From assembly GCA_963748095.1 (NCBI GenBank), contig CAVVIO010000086.1, positions 1-14,979 of the forward strand: DNA of 14,979 nt. Reading direction: 5' to 3'. Of this stretch, positions 6,368 through 13,096 are shown one piece after another. This DNA is from CAVVIO01 sp963748095. GTDB lineage: Bacteria; Bacteroidota; Bacteroidia; Bacteroidales; UBA10428. The position numbers were made by a program, and so were the translations under genes. Each line of letters starts with the position of its first letter. The first letter of the stretch is position 1. The notes under the pieces are model-generated. The model saw only the letters and a list, made by a program, of their open reading frames with translations. It ran no database searches and had not been told where the DNA came from.

Positions 6368-8302
6368 TTATAAGTCACCCGCTAATGAATCAATCATGCT
6401 TTCAATCTCATCATTCGAATAGTTTACCAGGTCGATAGCATCAGTAGGGCAGACCGGCAGGCACATACCGCAACCTTTACAAACAGAATTGTTGATAGTG
6501 GCATATTCTTTTCCGTCTCCGCTTATCTTTTTAACTGCATCGTATGGACAAGCGTCCGAACAGGCATTGCACCAGGTACATTTATCTTTATCTACTTCCG
6601 CAACAATGGGTTCTAATTCCAGTTGTCCTTTGCTGACATACGAATACGATTTGATAGCTGCCGAAAGCGCAGAATTCACCGATTCCATTACATTCTTCGG
6701 GCCCTGACAGGTTCCGGCAATGGTAATTCCGTCGATTACGATTTCTACCGGACGGAGCTTCATGTGAATTTCATTGAAAAATTTGTCACGTCCTTTGGGT
6801 ATTTTAAACAGGTTGCTAACCGAATTATCAGCCCTGGGGACCATACCAGTGACCAATACCACCAGATCGGCTTCTACTTCAATTTCTTTTTTGTTGGTTA
6901 AAATGTCGTTTACCTTTACGATCGTTTTCTTACCCTGTTGAATAACCTGTGGAAGTGCATCTTCATAGGATTGCAGGTAAATATCACCCATTCGTGATGA
7001 TTCTCCGTATAAAACTTCCTGTTTTCCATAGGTACGGATACCCCTGTTGAAATGGTAATTTTGGATATTGCCGAATTTTTTCTTTGCATGGATAGCTGCA
7101 TGAATAGTAGTGGTACAACAATATCTTGAGCAGTATTTGTTTTCCCCTTCAGGCTGTCGGCTGCCTACACAATAGATATAGGCAATATGCTTAATTTCCT
7201 TTCCGTTATATACCAATTTATGGTCATTTAATTCCACAATCCGCTTAAACTGGGGCAGTGTCACTACATTATCTATTTGATGATATCCAAACTCACCTTC
7301 TTTTGGTGTATAAGGATCATAGCCGGTGGCCATGAGTACGGAACCGACATTAATAGTAATGTTTTCTGTTTTTTGCGAAAAATCGATGTTGTCGCAAATT
7401 TTCTCACATTCCCCGCACCGGGTACAGTTTTCCATATCGATAACAGGTAAATGTGGATGTTCACCCGGGTAATTGTGATATATAGCTTTTCTTTTTGTGA
7501 TGCCAAAATCAAAGCTGTCAGGTACTTCTACCGGACAGGCATCGATAGCCTTTTGCAGGTTTTCCAGGTCACATTTTTCTTGAATATACCGGGGGGTAAT
7601 TCTGACTTTTAGGTTGAAATCCCCTATACTTCCTGTAGTTTCAGTAACTTCGGCATTGGTAAATATAGTTACGTTGTTACGTTCTTTCAATTTCTTATAA
7701 AGCCTTGTCGACAAGCTTTTCCCGGTTTCATCGGAAGTATACAGCACATCCCACTGGGCAATTCTGCCCCCGGTAAAAGGTTCGCGTTCGATCAGATATA
7801 CCGGGCAATCCATGTTGGACAGTTCAATAGCAGCCCGCATACCTGCCACGCCTCCTCCAATAACGGCAACTGCCTTTTTCGAGGGTACAACTATAGGCTC
7901 CAGAGATTCAGCATATTTTACCTTAGCAATGGCTGCCTTTACAAGTTTGATGGCTTTTTCAGTGGCGCCTGTTTTATCATCAGAATGGGCCCATGACGCC
8001 TGTTCGCGAATGTTGGCATGGACGTAATTGTATTTATTTAATCCGGCCCGTTCGGTGACTGCCCTGAAAGTAATCAGGTGCAGTTTTGGTGAACAGGAGG
8101 CGACTACTACGCCATCAAGATCATTACTTTTAATATCTTCAACCATTTCCTTCTGGTTGGAATCGGCACAGGCAAACATGGTTGTTTTAGCCAGGGAAAT
8201 TCCTTCTTCATTTTCCACTGCCTGTCTCACCTTTTCCACATCCACATAATCAGAGATATTGCCTCCGCAATGACATATATATACACCTATTTTCTTTTTC
8301 AT
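6368..8302 (-). CDS. HdrA-like FAD/iron-sulfur protein, QmoB-like
   Basis: The 644-residue protein has the full HdrA layout. The N-terminal domain starts GVYICHCGGNIS (6-17). The FAD-binding loop is AVAVIGGGVAGMRAA (144-158) with GGR at 178-180. A central ferredoxin motif, C293-x2-C296-x2-C299-x3-C303, is present, but its usual partner is reduced to C244 and C256, so one cluster of that insert has probably been lost. The thioredoxin-reductase-like part contains YCSRYCC (390-396), and the segment GTCQGPKNVMES (530-541) is HdrA-typical. Two C-terminal [4Fe-4S] motifs follow: C575/C578/C581/C585 and C608/C611/C614/C618. QmoB has a C-terminal MvhD domain; here that domain is a separate gene (9604-10008). 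The start overlaps the stop of the upstream HdrA-like gene by four bases (ATGA). It should be a soluble electron-transfer subunit bound to the QmoC-like protein. Confidence 0.9.
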   Translation of the reverse strand: MKKKIGVYICHCGGNISDYVDVEKVRQAVENEEGISLAKTTMFACADSNQKEMVEDIKSNDLDGVVVASCSPKLHLITFRAVTERAGLNKYNYVHANIREQASWAHSDDKTGATEKAIKLVKAAIAKVKYAESLEPIVVPSKKAVAVIGGGVAGMRAAIELSNMDCPVYLIEREPFTGGRIAQWDVLYTSDETGKSLSTRLYKKLKERNNVTIFTNAEVTETTGSIGDFNLKVRITPRYIQEKCDLENLQKAIDACPVEVPDSFDFGITKRKAIYHNYPGEHPHLPVIDMENCTRCGECEKICDNIDFSQKTENITINVGSVLMATGYDPYTPKEGEFGYHQIDNVVTLPQFKRIVELNDHKLVYNGKEIKHIAYIYCVGSRQPEGENKYCSRYCCTTTIHAAIHAKKKFGNIQNYHFNRGIRTYGKQEVLYGESSRMGDIYLQSYEDALPQVIQQGKKTIVKVNDILTNKKEIEVEADLVVLVTGMVPRADNSVSNLFKIPKGRDKFFNEIHMKLRPVEIVIDGITIAGTCQGPKNVMESVNSALSAAIKSYSYVSKGQLELEPIVAEVDKDKCTWCNACSDACPYDAVKKISGDGKEYATINNSVCKGCGMCLPVCPTDAIDLVNYSNDEIESMIDSLAGDL

Positions 8303-9601
8303 TTTTTCTGCGTTAGATAACTTATTGTTTCAGATGAAGCGGCTCCGGCAGAGAGAATCGAATCCGGGATATCCATCGGGCCGGTTGCTGTGCCGGCTAC
8401 AAATACACCCTCAATACTTGTTTTGGCCGGGCTGGCTAATATATCTTCCTGATGTACAAAATTAAACGGGTCGAGTTTCAGCTCATCATCCGAAAACAAT
8501 GATGCAGCATCCTGATTTGCCCGTACTCCAACCGAAAGAATAACCATATCATGTTCTGCTTCCTGAACTTTACCCTGGTTTATATCTTCGTATCGTAAAA
8601 GCAGGTTCCCGTTCTCTTTTTCTGAGATTTTACCAATCTTTCCCTTCACAAAGTCAACACCCATCCCTTTGGCCTGATCGTAAAATTCATTGAATCCTTT
8701 TCCAAATGCCCGGATGTTCAGATAATAGATCGTTACATCGGCCATAGGCAATGCCCCCATAATAAGCTGTGCCTGTTTGATGGAATACATGCAGCAAATT
8801 TGTGAACAGATAGGATTCCCAACCGTATCATCACGGGATCCGGTACATAAGTACATAGGCTATCTTATCTGGCATTTTTCCGTCGCTGGGGCGCAGGATG
8901 GTATTGAAAGGCCGGGTGGGGGCCAGTTGCCTTTCCATTTGCATGGAAGTAATCACGTTTTTAAACACTCCGAAACCATAGCGGGGCATCAGGGTAGGAT
9001 CGAACAGTTTAAATCCGGTGGCAATGACAACTGATTTTACCTGTACGAGATATTCTTCAGGTTCCTGTGTAAAATCGATACAATTTGTAGGGCAAGCCTT
9101 TTCGCAGGCGCCGCAAAGGGTACAATTCTCTATGTCGATAGCTGCTACCCGCGGACTGGCAATGCTAAAAGGAATAAATGCAGCTTTACGGCCAGTCAGG
9201 TTGTACTGGTATTGATCAGGTACACTTACCGGACAAGCTTCTTCGCATAGCTGACAACCCGTGCAATCCTCGGTAATTACATAGCGTGGTTCTTTGGTTA
9301 TAGTAGCTTCAAAATTATTTTCACCTTTTTTCGAGATTCCGTTAACCTGGCTTCCTGTAAAAATGGTGATTCCCGGGTGCCTTGATATCTCGGATACTTT
9401 TGGCGTGGTGATACAGGCAGCGCAATCAAGGGTTGGAAAAACTTTGCTCAGTAATATCATTTTTCCTCCAATGGACAAATCCTTTTCAATGATCAATACT
9501 TTGAACCCGTTATTGGCCAGGTTCAACGCGGCTTCACCTCCTGCAATTCCCCCGCCTACAACTAGGGCATCATACGAAGCCTTCTTTATAGATCCCTGCA
9601 T
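8299..9601 (-). CDS. HdrA-like FAD/iron-sulfur protein, QmoA-like, split by one frameshift
   Basis: The gene is read in two pieces: 9601 to 8831 and, in another frame, on to 8299. Removing one base at 8848 joins them as KIAYVL-CTGSRDDTVGNP, the sequence expected for the family; as written the first frame ends LMYRIP. The joined protein has about 434 residues, the usual size of QmoA. It shows the FAD loop DALVVGGGIAGGEAA (11-25), GGK at 45-47, the HdrA motif FPTLDCAACITTPK (55-68), and two [4Fe-4S] motifs, C113/C116/C119/C123-P and C160/C163/C166/C170-P. The second part contains ICSQICCMYSIKQA and a C-terminal FAD segment, GVFVAGTATGPMDIPDS. There is no N-terminal HdrA domain and no C-terminal ferredoxin. 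An ATG at 8856 could restart the second part. I favour a sequencing error over a true pseudogene, because both parts are otherwise well preserved and the operon is intact. Confidence 0.85.
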
Positions 9602-9603
9602 AA

Positions 9604-10008
9604 TTATTTATTTGAATTGTTTAGCAAATATTCATTAAATGATTTCATGTGTTTTACAAATGCTTCGCTGCATACCGAACACAATGCTGCCATTCGCAAC
9701 CGTGCCGGATCAATCTCTTTCTTTTTCATCATTTCTTGTGTACGTTTAACGATTTCACCTGTTTTTTCCGTACAACTTTCCCCGTAAGGGCAGTCACTGC
9801 CATCGGCAGCAATAAATACACCGTCGAATCCTTTCTCATAAGCGTGCATAATCCACTTTGGTTTTACACCACTTGAACAGGGAATGGTTATGGTATATGC
9901 CGTTGGTGGATAGTGTAGCTTAAGTAATCCCGCCATATCAATGGCGGGATCGGAAATCTTCTCAGTAGAAAACACCAGTATTCTGGCACTTTTTTTTGTT
10001 ACAGTCAT
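9604..10008 (-). CDS. MvhD-like iron-sulfur subunit (hydrogenase iron-sulfur subunit family)
   Basis: This 134-residue soluble protein matches the MvhD / hydrogenase iron-sulfur subunit family, which carries one [2Fe-2S] cluster and passes electrons between HdrA and a partner such as a hydrogenase or formate dehydrogenase. Cysteines lie at 44 (IPCSSGVKP), 73 and 79 (GSDCPYGESCTEKTG), and 110 and 113 (ALCSVCSEAF), the expected pattern. In QmoB this domain is fused to the C-terminus of the HdrA-like chain; here it is a free gene placed two bases ahead of the QmoA-like gene. No hydrogenase or dehydrogenase is present in the window, so its electron partner is unknown. The ATG at 10008 is the only sensible start. 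Confidence 0.85.
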   Translation of the reverse strand: MTVTKKSARILVFSTEKISDPAIDMAGLLKLHYPPTAYTITIPCSSGVKPKWIMHAYEKGFDGVFIAADGSDCPYGESCTEKTGEIVKRTQEMMKKKEIDPARLRMAALCSVCSEAFVKHMKSFNEYLLNNSNK

Positions 10009-10018
10009 TTAAAACTTA

Positions 10019-10267
10019 TTATTTCTTTAAAAAAATTTTGAAATACCCATTTTCATCAATTGTTCCAAGGTATTCAAATCCTTTCTTGTTACACCATTTT
10101 GGTATATCTACTTTTGTTCCCTCGTCAGCTGAAAGAACTTCCATAATATCTCCATCACTGATTGTACCTATTGCTTTTTTAGCTTCAAGCAAGGGGCCTG
10201 GACATGCAGTTCCTCTGGCATCAACTGTTTTTGATACATTTACACTTTTTAATTCATCTGTTGTCAT
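10019..10267 (-). CDS. TusA-family sulfur carrier protein
   Basis: This is an 82-residue protein of the TusA family, small sulfur carriers that hold a persulfide on one cysteine. The hallmark D-A-R-G-x-x-C-P-G-P box is at residues 16-25, with active Cys22. The rest follows the usual two-layer fold, with the I-x-x-G-D segment (ISDGDIMEVLSADEGTKVDI) and W-C at 58-59. Length is typical. It sits 10 bases ahead of the MvhD-like gene and behind two DsrE-type genes, the same company seen in dissimilatory sulfur gene sets. I infer that it delivers or accepts sulfane sulfur for the Hdr-like complex rather than serving tRNA thiolation. Confidence 0.92.
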   Translation of the reverse strand: MTTDELKSVNVSKTVDARGTACPGPLLEAKKAIGTISDGDIMEVLSADEGTKVDIPKWCNKKGFEYLGTIDENGYFKIFLKK

Positions 10268-10305
10268 AATATTATAATTTATTGATTCATACTTAATGTT
10301 TAACT

Positions 10306-10872
10306 TTAAATAAATAGTTGTGCATTGCTAACGCCTGCATCAGCCACAAATGTTGCAGCTCCCGCGTAACGTAAATGAGGATAGTCGATCATTTCTTCTT
10401 TTTTAAAACCCATCAGGTTCATCGACATTTCGCATACAGTGATCTCAATACCCATTTCACCGGCTTGTTTAAACATTTCATCCAATGAAAGGACACCTTG
10501 TTTTTTCATTAGTCCTTTAATCATAGCAGGCCCTATGCCGGCCATGTTCATTTTCGACAACTTTAATTTGTTTTTTCCACCAGGTAACATCATTCCAAAC
10601 ATCTTTGAAATAACATCTTTACCATGAGCATTCTTTTTGGTATCTCTAAGTGCTGAAAGTGCCCAAAATGAAAAGAACAATTTAACTTCCGTATCCATAG
10701 CGGCAGCGGCGAGGGCAATGATCATTGTTGCCAGTATTCTGTCCATATCCCCTGAAACTACTGCTATGGATAACTGATCTTTATTACAGTTTTCCAATGC
10801 TGCAAGTCGTTTCTTTAATTCTTCAACTTCCGACTGAAGTTCTTCAATTTCTACTCCTATTACTTGTTCCAA
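10306..10872 (-). CDS. DsrE2-like (DsrE/DsrF/DrsH family) sulfur transfer protein
   Basis: The 188-residue protein begins with a short coiled coil (about residues 4-28, EIEELQSEVEELKKRLAALE). The DsrE2-type domain follows: AVVSGDMDRILATMIIALAAAAM, then FFSFWALSALRD and a basic loop, and a conserved cysteine, C147, in ITVCEMSMNLMG. Members accept or donate persulfide together with TusA in several sulfur-oxidation gene sets. The hydrophobic stretches near 48-75 suggest membrane association rather than clear spanning helices. The start is a TTG at 10872, the first possible start after an in-frame stop; a later ATG (residue 43) would remove the first strand, so I prefer the TTG. It lies 38 bases ahead of the TusA gene. 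Confidence 0.88.
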   Translation of the reverse strand: MEQVIGVEIEELQSEVEELKKRLAALENCNKDQLSIAVVSGDMDRILATMIIALAAAAMDTEVKLFFSFWALSALRDTKKNAHGKDVISKMFGMMLPGGKNKLKLSKMNMAGIGPAMIKGLMKKQGVLSLDEMFKQAGEMGIEITVCEMSMNLMGFKKEEMIDYPHLRYAGAATFVADAGVSNAQLFI

Positions 10873-10956
10873 TTTTTTATATATTTAAATGAATAATTTT
10901 CAGTTTATTGCAGCAAATATTTTTCCGACCAAGTTTAGTTTAATCGGTTTTTCAAA

Positions 10957-11325
10957 TTAATATGAGACTACAGATTTTGCTGATAATACTTCAGTAACGA
11001 CTGTTCCTGCAGCAATAAGTTCAGATCCTTTGATAAGGTCATCTTTCTGAATATTCCTTTCCTTCACACAAGGAGAACATAACAATAATTTGCCCTCCAG
11101 TTCAATAAAGGTATCCAGCAATTCTTTTAACGGAAGAAGTCCTTTTGCCTTTACTTTATCGGCTTCCCCATTTTTAGCAAGCATTACCGAATTGGCTTGC
11201 AGAATTACGGTTACTTCAACATCCATAGACTGTGCGGCGGTAGCTAAAACAAAGGGCAATGTTGCCTTTTCGGGATTTTCTGGCCCTACTGTGCTAATAA
11301 TGACAATTTTTTCATTTGTTTCCAT
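10957..11325 (-). CDS. DsrE-family small sulfur-relay protein, first gene of the operon
   Basis: This 122-residue soluble protein has the DsrE fold pattern: KIVIISTVGPENPEKATLPF at the N-terminus, then LATAAQSMDVEVTVILQ, and a cysteine pair, C83 and C86, in LLLCSPCVKERNI. The cysteine is where DsrE-type proteins bind persulfide. It starts the minus-strand run, 84 bases ahead of the DsrE2-like gene, and faces the Crp/Fnr regulator across a 129-bp divergent region. Its ATG at 11325 follows an A/T-rich leader. The exact family within DsrE is uncertain. Confidence 0.82.
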   Translation of the reverse strand: METNEKIVIISTVGPENPEKATLPFVLATAAQSMDVEVTVILQANSVMLAKNGEADKVKAKGLLPLKELLDTFIELEGKLLLCSPCVKERNIQKDDLIKGSELIAAGTVVTEVLSAKSVVSY

Positions 11326-11358
11326 TGCAATAAATTTTATTTGTTATTTTTTTCACAA

Positions 11359-11394
11359 CAAAATTCTCTAAAAAGAATATTCATTATTCAAAAA
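11359..11394 (-). promoter_or_regulatory. Weak candidate promoter for the sulfur operon
   Basis: On the minus strand, GAATTTTG (11366-11359) matches seven of eight positions of the Bacteroidota -7 element TAnnTTTG, and TTTTTG (11394-11389) lies 22 bases upstream, near the place of the -33 TTTG. Spacing is slightly long, so the call is tentative. Confidence 0.25.
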
Positions 11395-11414
11395 CACATG
11401 TGAGATAGTTTAAG

Positions 11415-11422
11415 TACCTTTG
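11415..11422 (+). promoter_or_regulatory. Bacteroidota -7 promoter element TACCTTTG of the regulator gene
   Basis: TACCTTTG fits the TAnnTTTG element exactly. It places the transcript start near 11428, inside the palindrome at 11421-11436 and about 27 bases before the ATG at 11455. No clear TTTG is seen at the -33 position. Confidence 0.45.
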
Positions 11423-11436
11423 TGATTTATATCACA
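11421..11436. promoter_or_regulatory. Crp/Fnr-type operator TGTGAT-N4-ATCACA
   Basis: TGTGATTTATATCACA has perfect 6-bp arms and fits the TGTGA-N6-TCACA form bound by Crp/Fnr proteins. It overlaps the -7 element and the predicted transcript start of the regulator gene, so binding would be expected to repress, giving negative autoregulation. It lies 96 bases from the start of the divergent sulfur operon, so it might also act there. A half site (TGTGA, 11399-11403, within CACATGTG) lies nearby. Confidence 0.6.
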
Positions 11437-11454
11437 ATTGATAATTTATTTAAA

Positions 11455-12132
11455 ATGGAAAATATTTGTGCTGCTTGTGTTTTCAAGTCAAATGCTGCCA
11501 AAACGCTGGGCAGTGATGAAAATGAATTATTATCCTGCAATCATGTAATGGTTCCGTTTAAGAAGGGGGATAATGTGATCAAGCAAGGTCATTTTTCATC
11601 TAATATTGCTTATCTGAAAAAAGGACTTGCTAAAATACATATTCAGGGTCCCTATTATGAGCAAATTATAAAACTTGTAAAAGCACCGCGATATTTGGGA
11701 TTACCAACTACAGTGGGGGACAAGATCAATCAATATTCGGTTACAGTGATCGAAGATTCGGAAGTTTGTTTTATCGATATGTCTACTTTTCAGCAATTGT
11801 TGTCTAATAACCAAAGATTCGCCCACGAAATTATTAATAATCTTTGTCGGTATGAGCTGGATTCTTTCAGAAAGTGTGCAAACCGGACACAAAAGCAAGT
11901 TCGTGGAAATATTGCTGATGTATTATTGGATTTTGCCGATATCTTTTATAAATCCGATTCATTTAATCTCCCTATTACCCGTGATGAAATCGGAAACCTG
12001 GTAGATACCAGCAGAGAAAGTGTTAGTCGCGTACTTACGGAGTTTAGTCATGATGGTATTATTCAAATTAGTGGTAAAAAAATAGAGATATTAAATAAGG
12101 AATCACTTGTGTTGATTGGTAAAAATGGATAA
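11455..12132 (+). CDS. Crp/Fnr-family transcription regulator
   Basis: From the ATG at 11455 the protein has 225 residues. A GTG at 11422 is in frame but lies inside the operator, and the -7 element would put it before the transcript start, so I reject it. The N-terminus has a cysteine pair, ENICAACVF (C5, C8), and a further cysteine at 28, as in many Bacteroidota Fnr-like proteins; whether these bind an iron-sulfur cluster is unknown. The cyclic-nucleotide-like beta barrel follows (FKKGDNVIKQGHFSSNIAYLKKGLAKIHIQ, about 35-64), a long dimer helix (about 112-140), and a C-terminal winged helix with the recognition helix in TRDEIGNLVDTSRESVSRVL (175-194). The divergent position suggests control of the DsrE-TusA-Hdr operon in response to oxygen or redox state; this is inference. 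Confidence 0.9.
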   Translation: MENICAACVFKSNAAKTLGSDENELLSCNHVMVPFKKGDNVIKQGHFSSNIAYLKKGLAKIHIQGPYYEQIIKLVKAPRYLGLPTTVGDKINQYSVTVIEDSEVCFIDMSTFQQLLSNNQRFAHEIINNLCRYELDSFRKCANRTQKQVRGNIADVLLDFADIFYKSDSFNLPITRDEIGNLVDTSRESVSRVLTEFSHDGIIQISGKKIEILNKESLVLIGKNG

Positions 12133-12565
12133 AGGATTGATAAGACTTCTCTGTTCATTTAATATTTATACTTAACAATTGCCGTCTGACATGAATAGTT
12201 TATTTGTACTTTTTAAAGAACAATGATTTGGTAATGCTCAGTTTTATTTAACACATCCTTTCTCTCACCTTTTTCATTCATCCTATAAATATAGTTGACA
12301 CGCAATTATAAAACACGTGTGTAACTTAAGAATAATCATTGAACCTTCTTTTTTTAACTCACATATTATTATACTACTAATCTAATGATAAAATATAAGT
12401 AGTTAATTATCAATGATATGTATTTATTTAAAATTTAATAGATGATGCAGGCACAACTTAATGCAATTGAATCTCATTATAAATCAGTGAGATAAGTCAT
12501 TCATATATATCGGTTTTAAAAGTATTATAATCGTAATATACCCTAACAACTTTATAAATAGAGTC
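12133..12565. other. AT-rich spacer without a visible gene
   Basis: This 433-bp stretch has no convincing gene, RNA or repeat. An 8-bp palindrome ACACGTGT is at 12313-12320. No exact TAnnTTTG element is seen upstream of the next gene. Confidence 0.5.
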
Positions 12566-13054
12566 ATGAAATGGAATAGAAGGTTTATTAGGGAAATTAT
12601 TAGTGTATGTATACTAATGTTAATAGTAATTAGCGTTCGGGCGCAAACTCAAAAAATAAATTTATTGGTTTTTGATCAACGGGTTCCAAACTTCGAAACC
12701 ATAGTAAATCAAAAAAATGAATTTGTTAAAATCCTGGTCTTACCAGAAACAGGTAATCCAATAGATAATATAACGAACACGTTGAAAAAAATTATTGTAG
12801 ACGGAATGTGTACAATCGATGAATTACATATATACGTTGTTTCCAAACCAGGTTTATTGTTAATTGGCAATTTGACTCTTGGGCCGGAAAATATCGAAGA
12901 ATATAAAACAATGTTCTACGATTGGCAAAGCCTTTTGAAGCATAATACGGTCATTGTTATCCACAGCGATTCTTTAACCCTGGTGCCGGAGGGGGGCAGT
13001 TTGGTGAATTCGATTAAAGAATTTACTGGTAGTGATGTAAAAGTTATGGAGTAA
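12566..13054 (+). CDS. Small secreted protein, DUF4347-like domain
   Basis: This is a 162-residue protein with a signal peptide (MKWNRRFIREIISVCILMLIVISVRA, cleavage probably after residue 26). The mature part resembles a single DUF4347 domain, which is usually found at the N-terminus of very large bacterial adhesins: FDQRVPNFETI, then LVLPETGNPIDNITNTL, IDELHIYVVSKPGLLLIGN, LTLGPENIEEYKTMFYDWQ and a C-terminal NSIKEFTGSDVKV. The usual H-G motif after I-V-S is replaced by K-P, and the Y-G-C box is replaced by HSDSL, so if the domain is an enzyme relic it is probably inactive. It lies 42 bases ahead of a large secreted multi-domain protein in the same direction, suggesting that a normally fused domain is here a separate partner. 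The function of the domain is unknown. Confidence 0.7.
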   Translation: MKWNRRFIREIISVCILMLIVISVRAQTQKINLLVFDQRVPNFETIVNQKNEFVKILVLPETGNPIDNITNTLKKIIVDGMCTIDELHIYVVSKPGLLLIGNLTLGPENIEEYKTMFYDWQSLLKHNTVIVIHSDSLTLVPEGGSLVNSIKEFTGSDVKVME

Positions 13055-13096
13055 GTTATCCGGTTATTATAAAAACAAGGGATCAACAATTAATAA

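Noticed and set aside
11422..11454. GTG start adding 11 residues to the Crp/Fnr regulator
   Set aside because: The codon lies inside the palindromic operator and at the edge of the -7 element; the ATG at 11455 gives the normal family N-terminus.
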